NCBI GenBank assembly: GCA_025738555.1
Contig: JAOVFP010000008.1
Coordinates: forward strand, 558,001 to 622,000
Direction of reading: 5' to 3'
Source of the DNA: Cyathus striatus
Lineage: Eukaryota; Basidiomycota; Agaricomycetes; Agaricales; Nidulariaceae
DNA length: 64,000 bases
Shown: positions 9,703 through 21,422 of the stretch, piece after piece
Numbering within the stretch: position 1 is the first letter of the stretch
How the letters are laid out: every line of letters begins with the position of its first letter
The notes under the pieces: generated by a model
Databases searched by the model: none
Told to the model about the DNA's origin: nothing
Seen by the model: only the letters and a program-made list of their open reading frames with translations
Made by a program: the position numbers and the translations under genes

Positions 9703-11865
9703 GGGCAGCAAGAAAATTCCGGGCATGCACAAAAGTGAGTGTGAGTTCAGCATGCATGCTCACCTATTGAGCGTGAAAATTCGACCCTGTGCGTGATGTG
9801 AGCGTGAATATTCTATACATGAGCGTGAATAATTCTTATATGAGCGTGAGCCAACTGGCTGTCTTATATCAACTACATACTGAATAATTGGCATAGTAAA
9901 GCATGTTTTTAATACAATTTGGTATATACTAAGCACTGTAATGTAATAATTGAAGAACACCAGTGGGTTTTATATATATTTCATTGTTATTGTCTTCTTT
10001 ATGAGTGTATATTGATTTAAAATGTATACCAATGATCCAGAGTGTTTAAATATGACTTAGAGTGTATATAAATGATTCAGAGAGTGTACATATGATCTAC
10101 AAGTTGAAAAAATGACTCAGAGAGTGTAGCAGTAATTCAGACTAACAGTTAAAAATTTATAGAGCTAGAGAATGGTATATATTGAACAGTAGAAACAGGG
10201 GAAGTTTATAATCAAACAGGTGGCTCAGAAAATTACAGGAAGCTTTACAATGAAGCAGGAAATTTCAGAACTAGGCAGGGGGATTCACAGTGAAGCAGAG
10301 ACCATGGGAAATTCAAAACAAAGAATGGGGCTTTACAGTGAAGTAGGGAACTTCAGAACAAGGAAGGGGGCTTAATAACAAAGCAGGGAAATTCACAACG
10401 AAGCAGGGAGAAATACAGGATAGACTACTACCTATCACACATATTTGCATAGTATAACTGCATGTCAGCATTATATTTACACTCATACTCAATGCCCCTT
10501 GATTTGAGCATGAGCATGATAGGTATTCTATCACATTTATAATACTTATTTACACTTGCACTCAATGTCCTTTAACTTGAGTGTGAGCATGATTGGCATT
10601 ATTGCTCATGCTCACAAATATTACACTTATATTTCACTTGAGCATGAGTGTGATTGGTATTCCTGTTCATGCTCACAAATATTAGACTCATGCTCAATGC
10701 CCTTTAACTTGAGCTTGAGTATAATTGGTATTCCTATTCATGCTCACAAGTATTACACTCACACTCAATGTCCTTTAACTTGAGTTTGAGTGTGGTATTC
10801 CTATTCACACTCACAAGTATTACACTCACACTCAATGTTCTTTAACTTGAGTGTGAGTGTGATTGGTATTCTTACTCATGTTCACAAATATTACACTTGC
10901 ATTCAACTTGAGCTTGAGTATAATTGGTATTCCTATTCATGCTCACAAGTATTACACTCACACTCAATATCCTTTAACTTGAGCATGAGCGTGATTGGTA
11001 TTCTTACTCACACTCACAAATATTACACTTGCATTCAACTTGAGCATGAGTATAATTGGTATTCCTATTCACGCTCACAAGTATTACACTCATGCTCAAT
11101 ATCCTTTAACTTGAGCATGATCGTGATTGGTATTATTACTCATGCTCACAAATATTATACTTGCATTCAACTTGAGCATGAGTATAATTGGTATTCCTAT
11201 TCACGCTCACAAGTATTACACTCACGCTCAATGTTCTTTAACTTGAGTGTGAGCATGATTGGTATTCTTACTCACACTCACAAATATTATACTTGCATTC
11301 AACTTGAGCGTAAGTGTGGTATTCCTATTCATGCTCACAAGTATTACACTCACGCTCAATATCCTTTAACTTGAGCATGAGCGTGATTGGTATTCTTACT
11401 CACGCTCACAAATATTACACTTGCATTCTCCTATTCACACTCACAAGTATTACACTCATGCTCAATGTTCTTTAACTTGAGTGTGAGCGTGATTGGTATT
11501 CTTACTCACACTCACAAATATTACACTTGCATTCAACTTGAGCGTGAGTGTGGTGTTCCTATTCATGCTCACAAGTATTACACTCACGCTCAATATCCTT
11601 TAACTTGATCATGAGCATGATTGGTACCTCATATCTTGATTAGAAACATCACTCACATTCACAATATGACACAGCCATACAAAACTAGTATGTACATTTG
11701 ATTTACACTTTTTTTGACCCACAAATGGGCCATTTAGAACTAAAATAAATACCTTGAGCGTGACATGCTCAATCACGCTCACTTTTGTGCATGAAAATTT
11801 GGCCTTGAGCATGGCACACTCAATCACGCTCACTTTTGTGCATGCCCAGAATTTTCTATGTGCCC
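9703..11865 (+). mobile_element. S1: satellite-filled non-autonomous MULE (2163 bp), 9-bp target duplication
   Basis: Ends GGGCAGCAAGAAAATTC (left) and the complement of GGGCACATAGAAAATTC (right) continue as matching inverted repeats through GCATGCACAAAAGTGAG. The flanks carry the perfect 9-base duplication TGTGCTGGT (9694-9702 and 11866-11874), the size typical of Mutator-like elements. No transposase. Inside, from the left: GAGCGTGA words, a 25-30-bp repeat built on AGTGTATATATGA (about 10000-10145), a roughly 33-bp repeat built on GAAGCAGGGAAATTC (10190-10430), then the main array. The ends match those beside the split MULE (23770 and 33448). Confidence 0.9.
10490..11620 (+). repeat. Main satellite array of S1 (67-71-bp units)
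   Basis: About 17 units of the form GAGYRTGAGTGTGGTATTCC, then TATTCACGCTCACAAGTATT, then ACACTCACGCTCAATGTCC, then TTTAACTT. Each unit has about four copies of GAGCGTGA in both orientations. Variants are GAGTGTGA and GAGCATGA, that is, change at the CpG. Frames across it are repeat translations, not genes. Confidence 0.9.
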
Positions 11866-11874
11866 TGTGCTGGT

Positions 11875-14080
11875 AACTTGTCTGCCACCTTAGAGCTTGA
11901 AGGTTGAATGCATCTGATCCTAGTTGCATTAGATAGTAAGTCAGAACCAAAGATCTTAGAGATGCGAAACACGCACCAGGGTGCCAATATCTATTTACTT
12001 CGTGCAACTGTGTGGCCAGTCATATACAGGAATATGAGTAGTGCAGGTTATTGTGGACACGTGGATGGCACTCCAGGAAACAATGGGAGAATCGTTAGCA
12101 TGTAAGCCTGTGCATTCACAGTATCGATGAGATCTTGAGAGGAGGTTTCGAGTACTTAGGGAATCGAGTGTGAGGTGAGGCTAATGCATGTTGGACACAT
12201 GCCATTGAGAAGTGAGCAGAATTGGGTAATGGACCAGCCAATTGGACCAGTCCGATTTTGGCTTTTGGGTGTTGTTCCAGTTCACCGGGAGATTCGACTG
12301 TAGGAAACTCAATTCATACTCAGAGCCCACATGGGCCATTGTCCGTACTCGAATATTTGTCACATCCAAGGTGACAGAGAGAAAAGAAATAGAACATGCG
12401 TGTGCATTTACAGAGAGACTTGATATTAATGGCAAGTAAACGAGGTTTGAAGTTGCACTATAATTCGCCAGTACAGCAAAGGGCAAACACTTGCTAGCGG
12501 CTTGCTTCTTGTGCAAAATTGAGTGATGAAAGAACATAAACTGCTGGTACATATATGATGTAATAACAGTAACAAAGAAGGGTGGTAATACTAGAGGGAT
12601 AGAAATTGATGGTATACGTAGTCTCACATTGCTCACAGGTTACAACAATTCGGAACGAGCATCAGCCAATCAGGCTGAGATCTTATCCAAGATCCTCAAA
12701 TTACCATATCCGGTGGCCCAAACGTCCCTAATACCCAACTACCTTAAAAGGTAGTGGGAATTACCATAAATTGAATTGCCAAGAAGTTCCAAGTCATTCT
12801 TTCCTTGTGAGCTGTCAATAATACCTTATTGTTCGTTGTTGACAGATGGCAGCTATACGAGTACTTCATTAATCTTGACCTCGAAATAAAATACATTTGG
12901 AAAGCCTGTTGGCCATATATAAAGATAATATATTTAACAGCGAGGTACCTCCCCTTTGTGCACAATGAATAAGTAATATTCTTTTTGTAAAAGACATGAA
13001 ATTGTACTTTCAGACTTAGCTATCTATCTATAATTGTAGTTGCACACATCATACCTAGACTTCGAGCTCGATAGCAAGGAACCAATAATTAAGCCCGAGA
13101 CTTAAGAGTTAGGTGAAGAAACCGTTAATGAATACATGAACCATGAACTTCAGTAAAAACGCTCAGTTAGACGCTGGTCAGATGTGGGCATCTACATGAC
13201 AACAGTTATTCAGAAGCTAGTCAACTCACAATCATTTACTTGTGCAAAGTCTCTGTAAATAGTCGGATATTAATCCGACAAGTAGTGTGTACCGGAACCA
13301 CACCCCTGCCCCTTCGCATCACCGAAGGCAAGGTCTAGGATACTCGCAGACTCGCACCTGTTCTCCGCTCTCCCTCCCTTGTCAATATCATGCATTCATG
13401 TATCATATGTTCTGTGTGCTCGTCATCGTTTTATATGTTCCCAAGAGAGGTGTAGGATTGTGCGAATGATTGGAAAGGTTCTTGGGATTGGTGGTAGTTC
13501 GAAGAAGCTGGAACAAGGGGTTAGATTGTGATTTGGAGGAGGGAGGAAGAGAAAGGGAGGTATGAAGATTGGACGTGGGTTCGGGAGCCGGGACATCACC
13601 GTCCCAAAGAGAAGCGAATTGGACAGATACGCAGACTAAAGACGAGAACAGGCAGAAGGCTAGCGGGACATGGACGCTCCCATTCAAACAAGGCCACTAT
13701 ACCAAAAAAGATAGAATGATAGATGAAAATAGGCCAGGAATGATCGGTACTCGAGTACTCCGGATAGCGGAGGCAGAGTCGTAGCGGGACCGCTGTACAG
13801 CTCACTATCAGAGGGGGCTGTAGCAGTCCTCATAAGAAGTGGGAGAAGCATCGAATGCGGAATGCTGAGGTGGCTCCCCAAATGGGGAGGGGAGGGGAAG
13901 AGAGGAGAGGAGAGGAGGGAGATCATGCTGATGTGAAGACAGACTCATGTACAGAGGGACACAATAAGGGCATTGAATGGACAGCTGGAGTGCAGCTGTG
14001 CGAACACCACACCATGCACACTGTGAGTACTCCTCTCTGCCACGCACACAAACACTCAAACTCACCTCGAATCCAAAATG
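11875..14080. other. Interval without recognised gene
   Basis: No supported coding region. A palindrome-centred motif, CCCAACTACCTTAAAAGG followed by TAGTGGG, occurs at about 12732-12757 and inverted at about 14675-14700, bracketing the BTB remnant. The 40-base stretch shared with 8011-8050 is at 12666-12705. Frames on both strands at 13400-13930 are compositional and match nothing I know. Confidence 0.4.
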
Positions 14081-14084
14081 GCCT

Positions 14085-14450
14085 TCAAAACCACCTAACC
14101 TCCCCGAGATCATCCCCCAAAAGCCTAACGACAACACACCCATCGACAACATCATTCCCCCCAGGCAGGGAGGGGAAACTCAGCATATTGTTGAATACGG
14201 CTGAGCGTGCTGCCAGAACGCTTGTGTATACTTTGAATTGCACCAGTGGGGCGCGGATTATCAGGTTGCCATCTGCGAATCGGAGGGACTTGCTGCGGAT
14301 TGGTTTGGGTTCGTCTTTTGAGGGGGAAGAGGAGGGGTACGGATGGGGAGAGGAGGCGGTGGGTGTGCTAACACTGCTGGGAATAGGCATGGGTGAGGAG
14401 ACGGTAGTGAACCAAGACAGTGGTGCTTTCCAGCTAAGTTCTAGAGACGT
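14085..14450 (-). pseudogene. BTB/POZ-domain protein remnant
   Basis: The minus-strand frame reads LRFADGNLIIRAPLVQFKVY, then TSVLAARSAVFNNMLSFP, then VVDGCVVVRLLGDDLGEVRWF. This is the first half of a BTB fold as seen in many basidiomycete BTB proteins (D-G-D/N, the F-x-V-H/Y segment, VLAARS-x-VF-x-x-M). A TGA follows RWF, where the domain should continue. A possible intron donor GGTGAGTTTG lies just beyond, but no later BTB helices were found. A likely start is the Met at about 14397 (MPIPSSVSTP). The 235-codon plus-strand frame (13855-14562) is its antisense shadow. Confidence 0.6.
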
Positions 14451-14576
14451 TGACATGGACATGAGTATGGGTATAGATAGGCAGGGTATAAACGTGAATG
14501 AGAGTAACAAAGCACTTAAGGTAAAGAAAGAGTGTGTCGAGGTCAAGGTCAAGGCGAGGTGAAAAAAAATTGACAT

Positions 14577-15051
14577 GGTCTGAATGAATGAATCTGATTC
14601 AGAACGACGAACGGGACATCTGACTGCTTCCCACGGAACCCGGCATGGCTGATCTCCGCATTTGGATTATTCCCACTACCTTTTAAGGTAGTTGGGTTAT
14701 AGGGTGGTTTGGATTCGCCAATTGAAGTACACTTTCACGAAGAGTAAGGAGCAGCCGTGGGGAGGTGGCATCCGTCAGAACCGTGATGCACCTCGACACT
14801 GCTATAAAGACAGATTCATTGCGCATGTAACGAGTAGAGCAAATGCGACAATAAAGTAGAGATGTAGCATAGACTAGATAGAAAGCGGGATGAAATAAAA
14901 TAAAGATAGAAAGGCTATTACAGTATTAGAAATAAAATTTTAGTGTGTTGTTAGTATTTTTTATTTATTTTTTTTGATTTGATTTGATTTTTTTTTTTTT
15001 TTGTGTTTGTGTGAAAAAAGGGAAGAAAGGAGAACGCTAAAAAATACACTA
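14577..15051. other. Interval without gene; poly-T tract
   Basis: No coding signal. Contains the inverted copy of the ACTACCTTTTAAGGTAGT motif and, at 14945-15003, a T-rich tract with TTTGATTTGATTTGATT. The tract lies just past the 3' end of the minus-strand recombinase remnant. Confidence 0.5.
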
Positions 15052-15085
15052 TTATACAAGTATCGTGGTTGAAGAAAGAAACATG

Positions 15086-15895
15086 TTAACGGAGCTCACG
15101 TGGCAGGTGTAGAGACGCAACGAGGCTAGGATGCTTTCGAATGTAAATTTGAAAAGCATCCGAATTCCAATGTCCAATCTGTTGGATGGCAGAGTACGAG
15201 ATACCATGCTCAGCAAGAGCAGTTGCTCTGCCTGAACGTATGGAGTGACCTGAGTAGGCCAGCCCTGCAAAACGATGGAGAAAGGAGAGAAAGAAAGTAC
15301 GTGAAGGTGGTGACCTATCCGCTCTCAGCCATAAAAGACGGTGGAAAGGGAAACACTCATCACGAGAGTTGAGATAGCGTGTAAAAATGAGATAGGGGTC
15401 TGGTCCCCTAGCAAAGAGCCGCTGGACAATAATAACGTCACCTTGAAAAGTTCTGTCAGCCTTGTGGGTTGGCAAAGTGAATTGATAGACGTCGTTAGGG
15501 TGAAATTTGACAGAGGAACGTGGAGTAAGTTTCCTATAGTCCCGAAGAGCCAAGTCATCCGGAAAAACCAATTCACCAAGATGCATTAGAGCGTAGAAGC
15601 CTGACACGAGAATAGCTAAACAAAGGAGTAGGTCGTGGTCAGTGCCGGGGAAAACGACGTGACAAACTCTGGATAGAAGGTGAAGTGGAAGGGGTGGTTT
15701 ACGGTTTGGATGAGAGAAATGGTGGCGACGACATCCCTGGAGCATATTGCGTACAATCGCAGAATTTCAGACACGTGTAACATCAGGAAAGTAAGGCGAG
15801 AGTAGCTTTACAATTCCAGAGAGGTAGGTGGTGAGAGTTGATGTTGACATGGAGGAGGCCATGAAGACGAGATAAAAGCTAAGAGAATTTTCGGT
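15086..15895 (-). pseudogene. Tyrosine recombinase (YR), catalytic part, of an Ngaro-like element
   Basis: Reads ENSLSFYLVFMASSMSTST, TYLSGI, then a TGA, then the catalytic domain. Active-site pieces: ALMHLGEL (the usual Arg before LGEL is His, CGT to CAT), GHSIRSG (H-x-x-R) and GHWNSDAFQIYIRKHP (second H/W box and the nucleophile Tyr). These are hallmarks of the YR of DIRS/Ngaro elements. The fragment repeats about 15 residues already present at the end of the copy B recombinase fragment (16890-17166), so it is probably from a different element copy. The lost Arg and internal TGA indicate an inactive gene. Confidence 0.8.
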
Positions 15896-15899
15896 TGTA

Positions 15900-16885
15900 A
15901 GAGGTTAGAGATGTTTACAGTGGGGTGATAGTAGCTAGATTATGTAATAATAACTACTTACTCCTAAAACAACGTAACGGGGTGGCGAGTTTGGAGGGAA
16001 TTTCGCAGAAGATCGGTATTAAGGATGCTTCCGGGCAAAAGGGGGTAGAAGGGGGATGTATAGGAAGGTGAAGGACTGTCCAAGTAGTGGGTAGGTAACG
16101 TCTCTGGCTATGTACGATGTAACACGCGATACTCTAGGAGTTTGCGGCTCTTCTTACTAGACTCAAATCAAATCACTTAATCAATAATCTTGGAAAGGTC
16201 ACTTTATTTCACTACACTACGTCAAGGTACTTTATAACGGAAGCTGCGCGGGGGATAGCTTCGTGTACATGGCAAAACTCGTCTACTTTATATACTGCTG
16301 GAAATATGGTGGCTGAAGGTACTGTATAGCTACTGTATAGTTACATTCGGGGTACTAGGCACGGTAAACGACGTCACTGCAAAGGGAAGGCCGTACGCTC
16401 ACGGAGCGTGCTGGATAGGGGTTGAGCGTCTGTCATAGGGAGTTGCGCGACGGAGAATATGGCGCCGCGCGCGTTCCTTCGGTCGATACGGGATTGGCTA
16501 TACGCGGATGTACTAAGAATAGCTCAGGTGTCGATCAGGGTTCAGGGTGCATCACTTAATCTAGCTATGTCTCGCTTTGCCGGTATCTCCGAGAGAAGTT
16601 GATCGGTTGACTCGGGACTTCGGGACTCGCCGAGGCGCCTGGAAAGGCGCCTCGTCATCGCTTGCTTCTCTTGGATATTGATCGCGTCTTGTCACGTGAC
16701 CTTCGCGTGTCGCTAGACGCGTTTCTGGCTGTTATCCATTTAGTCGCTGAGTTTCGCGCCGTCTTTATCTCTCCGCCTCTGTATGCAGTACTACCTTAGG
16801 CTTTATGTTAATAATACCCTTGGTGAGTGTACTTTTTAGTAGTACTATAACTGGCAGCTCGGGTCTCGACTCCAATCCTATGATC
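15900..16885. other. CpG-rich non-coding spacer between two recombinase fragments
   Basis: Visibly richer in CpG than the elements around it (for example GGCGCCGCGCGCG near 16460). Contains a perfect 8-bp-arm hairpin, GAGGCGCC-TGGAAA-GGCGCCTC, at about 16632-16653. No coding frame, no TG..CA ends and no target duplication were found. It may be a regulatory end region of an element or a younger insertion. Confidence 0.45.
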
Positions 16886-16889
16886 TAAC

Positions 16890-17166
16890 CCATGTTTGTT
16901 ACCGTTTGGTGAGTACTCGTATACATAATAGAAAAGCTAAAATCGACTGCTATAGGTAGTGTACGCCCGTCAGGCGTCTCAGTTGGTTCATAGGAGAAAC
17001 CATGTAAGTCGCAGAAGTGTAGAAAAGAATTTAGTGCACTTGAGTAGTTTAGTGCAGTGGACCGATCAATTGTGTATCCCAGCATAATGGCACGCTCTCG
17101 AAGAAGGCGCTCATAGGTCCAGGGAACTCGGTGGGGTTGCCTGGACCTGCGAAAACTGGGGATCAT
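16890..17166 (-). pseudogene. Ngaro-like copy B, tyrosine recombinase N-terminal domain, truncated
   Basis: Starts MIPSFRRSRQPHRVPWTYER and continues with the SAM-like helical N-domain of YRs (TALNYSSALNSFLHFCDLHG, then FSYEPTETPDG). Its start codon overlaps the stop of the RNase H frame as ATGA, a layout suited to coupled or reinitiated translation. The frame ends at a stop (TAG) after TVTNMG, where similarity to YR is lost; the catalytic domain is absent from this copy. Confidence 0.7.
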
Positions 17167-19091
17167 GACAGCAATGCCCCCAATGCATCCTGAGGGGGTG
17201 TAAAATTTTGAAATGAGATGTCAGGATCAAAGAGTAGAGCACGCTGAAAATTTTGGCATGAAAGTGCATCTGCAACATGATTCTGGTCACCTGGGATGTG
17301 AAAAACACATAATTGAAAACTTTCTTTTAGAAGAATGTCGACAGAGAGCTTTAAGAGGTGATTTAGAATTGAGTTAGAGGCTCTGAGGGAGTTAAAGAGT
17401 GCGACCGTGTTTCCACTATCGGAAAAAATGATCACTGTGCGAGTGAAAAGAACTCGAGAGACAAGAAGATCCAAGGCCGAAAAAACTGCAAGAACTTCAT
17501 AGAGAAAAATATCATGTCCTTTGATATTGGGTGGAAATAAAAAGTGATAGCCAACATGAAGAAGACTATCCCATATACCAATACCAGTGAGTGACGCATC
17601 AACATAGAGCGTCGTATCAACGACATCTGGATCCCAAGTGATATCCTCAAGAATGAGGATTTCCAACTCAACACGGAGGTGGTTGAGGAGCCAAGAAAGA
17701 TCTTGTTTGATGTCATTGGTAACATACAGTCATTCCTCCTCGTCAGTGGGACCAGTTGTCTTTAAGTATAGTGCACAGAGACCTGGTCGCAGGAGAGGGA
17801 ACACATTTAAAGCCCAGTTCACCCATCCAGCTAAGCGCTGAAACTCGCGAAGTGATCATTTAATAGTTCCTGGTGCAATGAAATGCTGGATATGCTGAAT
17901 GAGTTCACCTTTTTTCCCTGGTGGCATGGAGATTGTAAGGCGATTGGCATCAACAAGGAAACCAATGATGGTGAGTTGGGACCCATGAAGCTGTTTGTGA
18001 GCTTCGTGGGGAATTCCAAGATCATCCCACAGACAGAGAAGTTTGGTTTGTGAGGATGGAAGAAAACAGTCATATGGTGCATACCAAAGACTCTCAGAAG
18101 CTATCTGTACTCCAAAACAGTCATCTGAGTATTGGAAAACCTCAATCATTAGAATAAATACGGCAATCCAGGTAGCAAAGGCTAGTATGGGGATAAATGT
18201 TGGTGCAGAACCACGCCCACCAAACACGTTACACCAGTCAATATGCCTGTCTCCATTGGGAAAGGTAACCACTTGATACCATTGCCATTCTTTTGCCATA
18301 GGTGCCAGACGGTAGGCACTTTTAACATCTGATTTAAAAAGCACAAGAGATTGGTGTTCACCATAGCGCCTGCGAAGTGCAAGTAGAGAATTGGCAAGGG
18401 GTTTAAGGGAGTCAAGAGGACTGCGCCCCATGATCGCCTCACATGAGACAAGTAAGTTGAGTGCACATTTTCCAGCACTGTGATTCGTAATCATGCGATA
18501 TTCACCTGGATCCGATTTTGGAACAGCATGAATAGGCATAGAAAAGGTGCCCTGCTTGAAAGCAGAGGGGAGAATATTGGAGAAACGACCAAGAGCAACC
18601 TCTTGATCACACTGAGAATATAAGAAAGCCTCTTCATTAGGAGTCTGAGAAGGCCGGTTGCGTGATTCATTATGAGTGAGGGGAAAGTCATCTCTGTGAT
18701 GCGCAAAGGGCCAAAAGCCTTCACGTAAACCGAGACAGAAAGAATCAACAAGTGGCTTGTTGGGGTGAGAAGCTAAGTAGAACTCAAAACGTTCAACTCT
18801 GAGTGGCGTGACAATCTTAAAAATATCAGGATTGTTCCGAATGAGTGAGCATATGAAGGGGTGATTAGAGACCCCAGGCGGAGGACGAGGGAGAGGTGGA
18901 GCATACAAAGTGTATGAGAGTACAGGTGTTAGAGAGAAAGACAAGGGAGAAAAATTTTGCAGTTCACGTAGATAAGAGGGATGAAGCCCAAAAGGAGAAG
19001 TGTCTTCACTTGCAATCTGCCACAGCATGCCCCGATTTGAAACATTTATTACACTTGTGTTGATATCGGCATCAGTTCCCTCAATACCCAC
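17163..19091 (-). pseudogene. Ngaro-like copy B, reverse transcriptase and RNase H
   Basis: Frame from 19091 with RT motif A (LFKSDVKSAYRLAP), the YxDD box FQYSDDCFGV, then RNase H: LYVDASLTGIGIW (first Asp), YEVLAVFSALDL (Glu), IIFSDSGNTVALF (Asp) and GDQNHVADALS (last Asp). All acidic residues are kept. The frame is continuous through both domains except for two TGA codons, at 17856-17858 and 17730-17732. Order gag, RT, RNase H, YR without a methylase-like domain fits Ngaro more than DIRS1. The first ATG at 19091 lies within the end of gag, in another frame. Confidence 0.85.
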
Positions 19092-20694
19092 ATCCAGTGG
19101 ATGAATTGTATTTACGACATATCTCCCTTGACTTCATTCGACCTGAGCTAGTTTTCTCTTGGTGCGTTTGGCCGAGGATGAGATTGTAATCTGCCCCTCC
19201 TGGCGATATGAAGGAGAATTCCATGAGTCAGAAATGTTCAAAGTCACAGAAACAGACATCCCATCTTGTTTCGAGATTGAATCTAGCAGATTGATCGAAC
19301 ACGATGACGAGGATGTCATTGGTAGCTGTGCGGAAAAGTCCAGAGATGTATCGTGTGTACAATGCAAGTTCAAGTCTTCGGTGAGGGAAGGCTCGAAGCA
19401 TTGCCTCAATGGCGAGCTGCCAGGCAGTATGCCATTCACCACTGTTGGTGAGTTTTTTCGCGGAGGAGGTTCCGGGGAGAATGATCTCGAGCTCGCCAAT
19501 ACATTGTGTTCGACTGGTGCTGGCTGAGGTGGCATTGATGCCACTGGAGATGTTACCGAGGTTGATGGCTTTCCCTCATAGAATGTTGTCCCATTCAGAT
19601 TCTGGGAAGTGTGGTATGTTGGATGTGCGGATGACCGAACACTTTGCCTTCGTGATGTCTTGAGCATACTTGTCGAGGAGTCGTTGTGTCTCAACGACAT
19701 CAGGGTGCAGTTTGCTCGTCTCCTCAAGATACTCATTGAACCACAGGAAGTCTTCTTCAGAAACATGTTGTTTCTTGGTGACTCGTGATTCTTCTTCGTC
19801 GTCGGAGTCTCTGTCATGGAAGATAGCTGCTGGTTGTGAGGAATGTCGAGGAGAGGTTGGTCGAGGACGAGGTGAGGGCTTTCCAAACGATTCATTAAGG
19901 AAGGAAGCTCCGATATCTGCAGCTGAGGATTGTCGTTCTTCATGGTTGGTGATCTCAGCCAGATAGGCTGCGAAAACTCGGTCAGCAGGTGAGTCGTCTC
20001 CTGGTTCAAAGGCTGGGAGAAGTTTCCCAAGCGCTGCCAAAGCATACGGCTTGGAGAGCTTTCCATTGTGGACACGTTCAACGAGCTCGTCAAGTTTGTC
20101 GGATAGGTCAGATTCAAATACATAGCCAGAGCCTGGGGGGTGGAGCGACTGGATTGGATGTCGAGACGCTCTTGAAGGCTGAGTTTGAGTCGCTGAAGAA
20201 GCGGGAGCTCGATCTTTGTCTCTGTGAAATGTTGGGGAAGTGTTGGTGAATGAGGCTGGTGGGAAGGTGGAGAAACCAGGCGCTGGAGTAAAGGCAACTG
20301 AGCTGGCGTTGTCTTTTCCAAAGACAGACGTTTCTGCAGAGGAACTGCCAAAGGTTGGTGTTCCGATAGCGGTGGGGATGGTGCCTGGGGGCACTCGTCC
20401 ACCAGATTGAAAGATGCTGGATCTGGCTGTAGGTGAGTGATGAGGGATGGCGCCGGTGGGCGCTCCTCCCCAATCCTCTCCAGCAGTGAAAGTCGTGGTG
20501 CCTTGTGGTGCTCGCGACCCTGACTGCGGAGCTCGTCTGACCGAATCCTTCGACTTCCGAGTCTTGCTACCAGAGGATACGGTTTTTCGCGGGAGTTCTG
20601 TGATGGATGGTCCGTCATCAGGAGCAGATCCTGTGGTTCCTGAAGGGCCAGCATGTGCTCATTGTTCTCCTTCGAGTCTGTCACCATCAGACAT
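19006..20694 (-). pseudogene. Ngaro-like copy B, gag-like protein with CCHC zinc knuckle
   Basis: I choose the ATG at 20694 (MSDGDRLEGEQ) because this frame matches copy A. It runs 562 codons to a stop at 19006-19008, interrupted by TGA at 20659, 19576, 19228, 19081 and 19072 (lower coordinate of each). Landmarks: a Ser/Pro/Gly-rich N-third; SDLSDKLDELVERVHNGKLS; RTSNIPHFPESEWDN; and near the end a retroviral-type zinc knuckle CNKCFKSGHAVADC (CX2CX4HX4C), preceded by CRYQHKC. The knuckle implies nucleic-acid binding in a capsid-like protein. The 517-codon open frame in another register over the same DNA is a shadow. Confidence 0.8.
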
Positions 20695-20699
20695 GTCTA

Positions 20700-21420
20700 A
20701 GAAATGTTAACGTTAACGTAAAAGTACGAGCAAGACTATCTGTGAGACAACCTCAGAGCAAGAGAAGGAAAACAGTCAGTAAAGAGCAGATAACTTTGCC
20801 AGTACCTACCCAGCATGGGAGGAAAGGGAAAGTCGAGTTACTGACCCTATTTCCACCCGGATTTGCATAAGGAGATGTCAGAGATATTCTAGGCTTGCCA
20901 ATAACTGAATTGACATCTACGTATAGAGAAACCAGGTTGAAGCACCTCAGTTTTGAGACGCTGGCGTCAGCCACCCGAGAAGGTTACATAACACCTTCAC
21001 GGCCCATACTGAAACTGCTCTCGTTTATCTATTGGTCTGGTGCAAGTTAACAACTTGAACTTTAACCTATAAGGCAATTTGTGGATCGTGTTCGGGATCT
21101 CACATTCTGGCAATATGATTGGCTCAAGCCTTTTTACGGTATGTGATTGGCTGGTTATCAGATCACTTGTGACACTCTGTGACAAAGATTTGAGTAAGAT
21201 TTAATTGTAATTGATTGTTCATCATCCTCATGTTGCTCATCTCCCTCTTTTGATCCCAGCCATCCTTGTATACAAGCCCTACTGATTGCCATACCCCGAT
21301 GATCAGTTATTCTGGCTCTTCTGTTCTTCAACTTCTAGCTGACCTCTTCTCGAATCAGGTTTGACTGGCTTTAATTCATCGCCTTTATTCACTTACACAA
21401 CTTTGTAAAGTTTGGTAGCA
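20700..21420. other. Interval upstream of Ngaro copy B and of the SET remnant
   Basis: No coding region recognised. It should contain the 5' terminal region of copy B, but I could not find a second copy of it downstream, so the split direct repeats of an Ngaro element are not shown. GTTAACGTTAACG at 20708-20720 is a short palindromic repeat just before the gag start. Confidence 0.4.
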
Positions 21421-21422
21421 CA

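Noticed and set aside
8845..11608. Frames of 70-194 codons over the satellite arrays
   Set aside because: They are translations of short tandem repeats whose length is compatible with open frames in several registers.
13855..14562. 235-codon plus-strand frame
   Set aside because: It is antisense to the BTB-like reading on the minus strand and has no recognisable domain.
15900..16885. A third solo LTR between the two recombinase fragments
   Set aside because: No TG..CA ends or duplication could be placed, and the two coding fragments overlap in content, which a simple insertion would not cause.
19134..20687. 517-codon open frame on the minus strand, one of the longest in the window
   Set aside because: Copy A is conserved in a different register over the same DNA, and that register carries the zinc knuckle. 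The long frame is a low-complexity shadow of gag.
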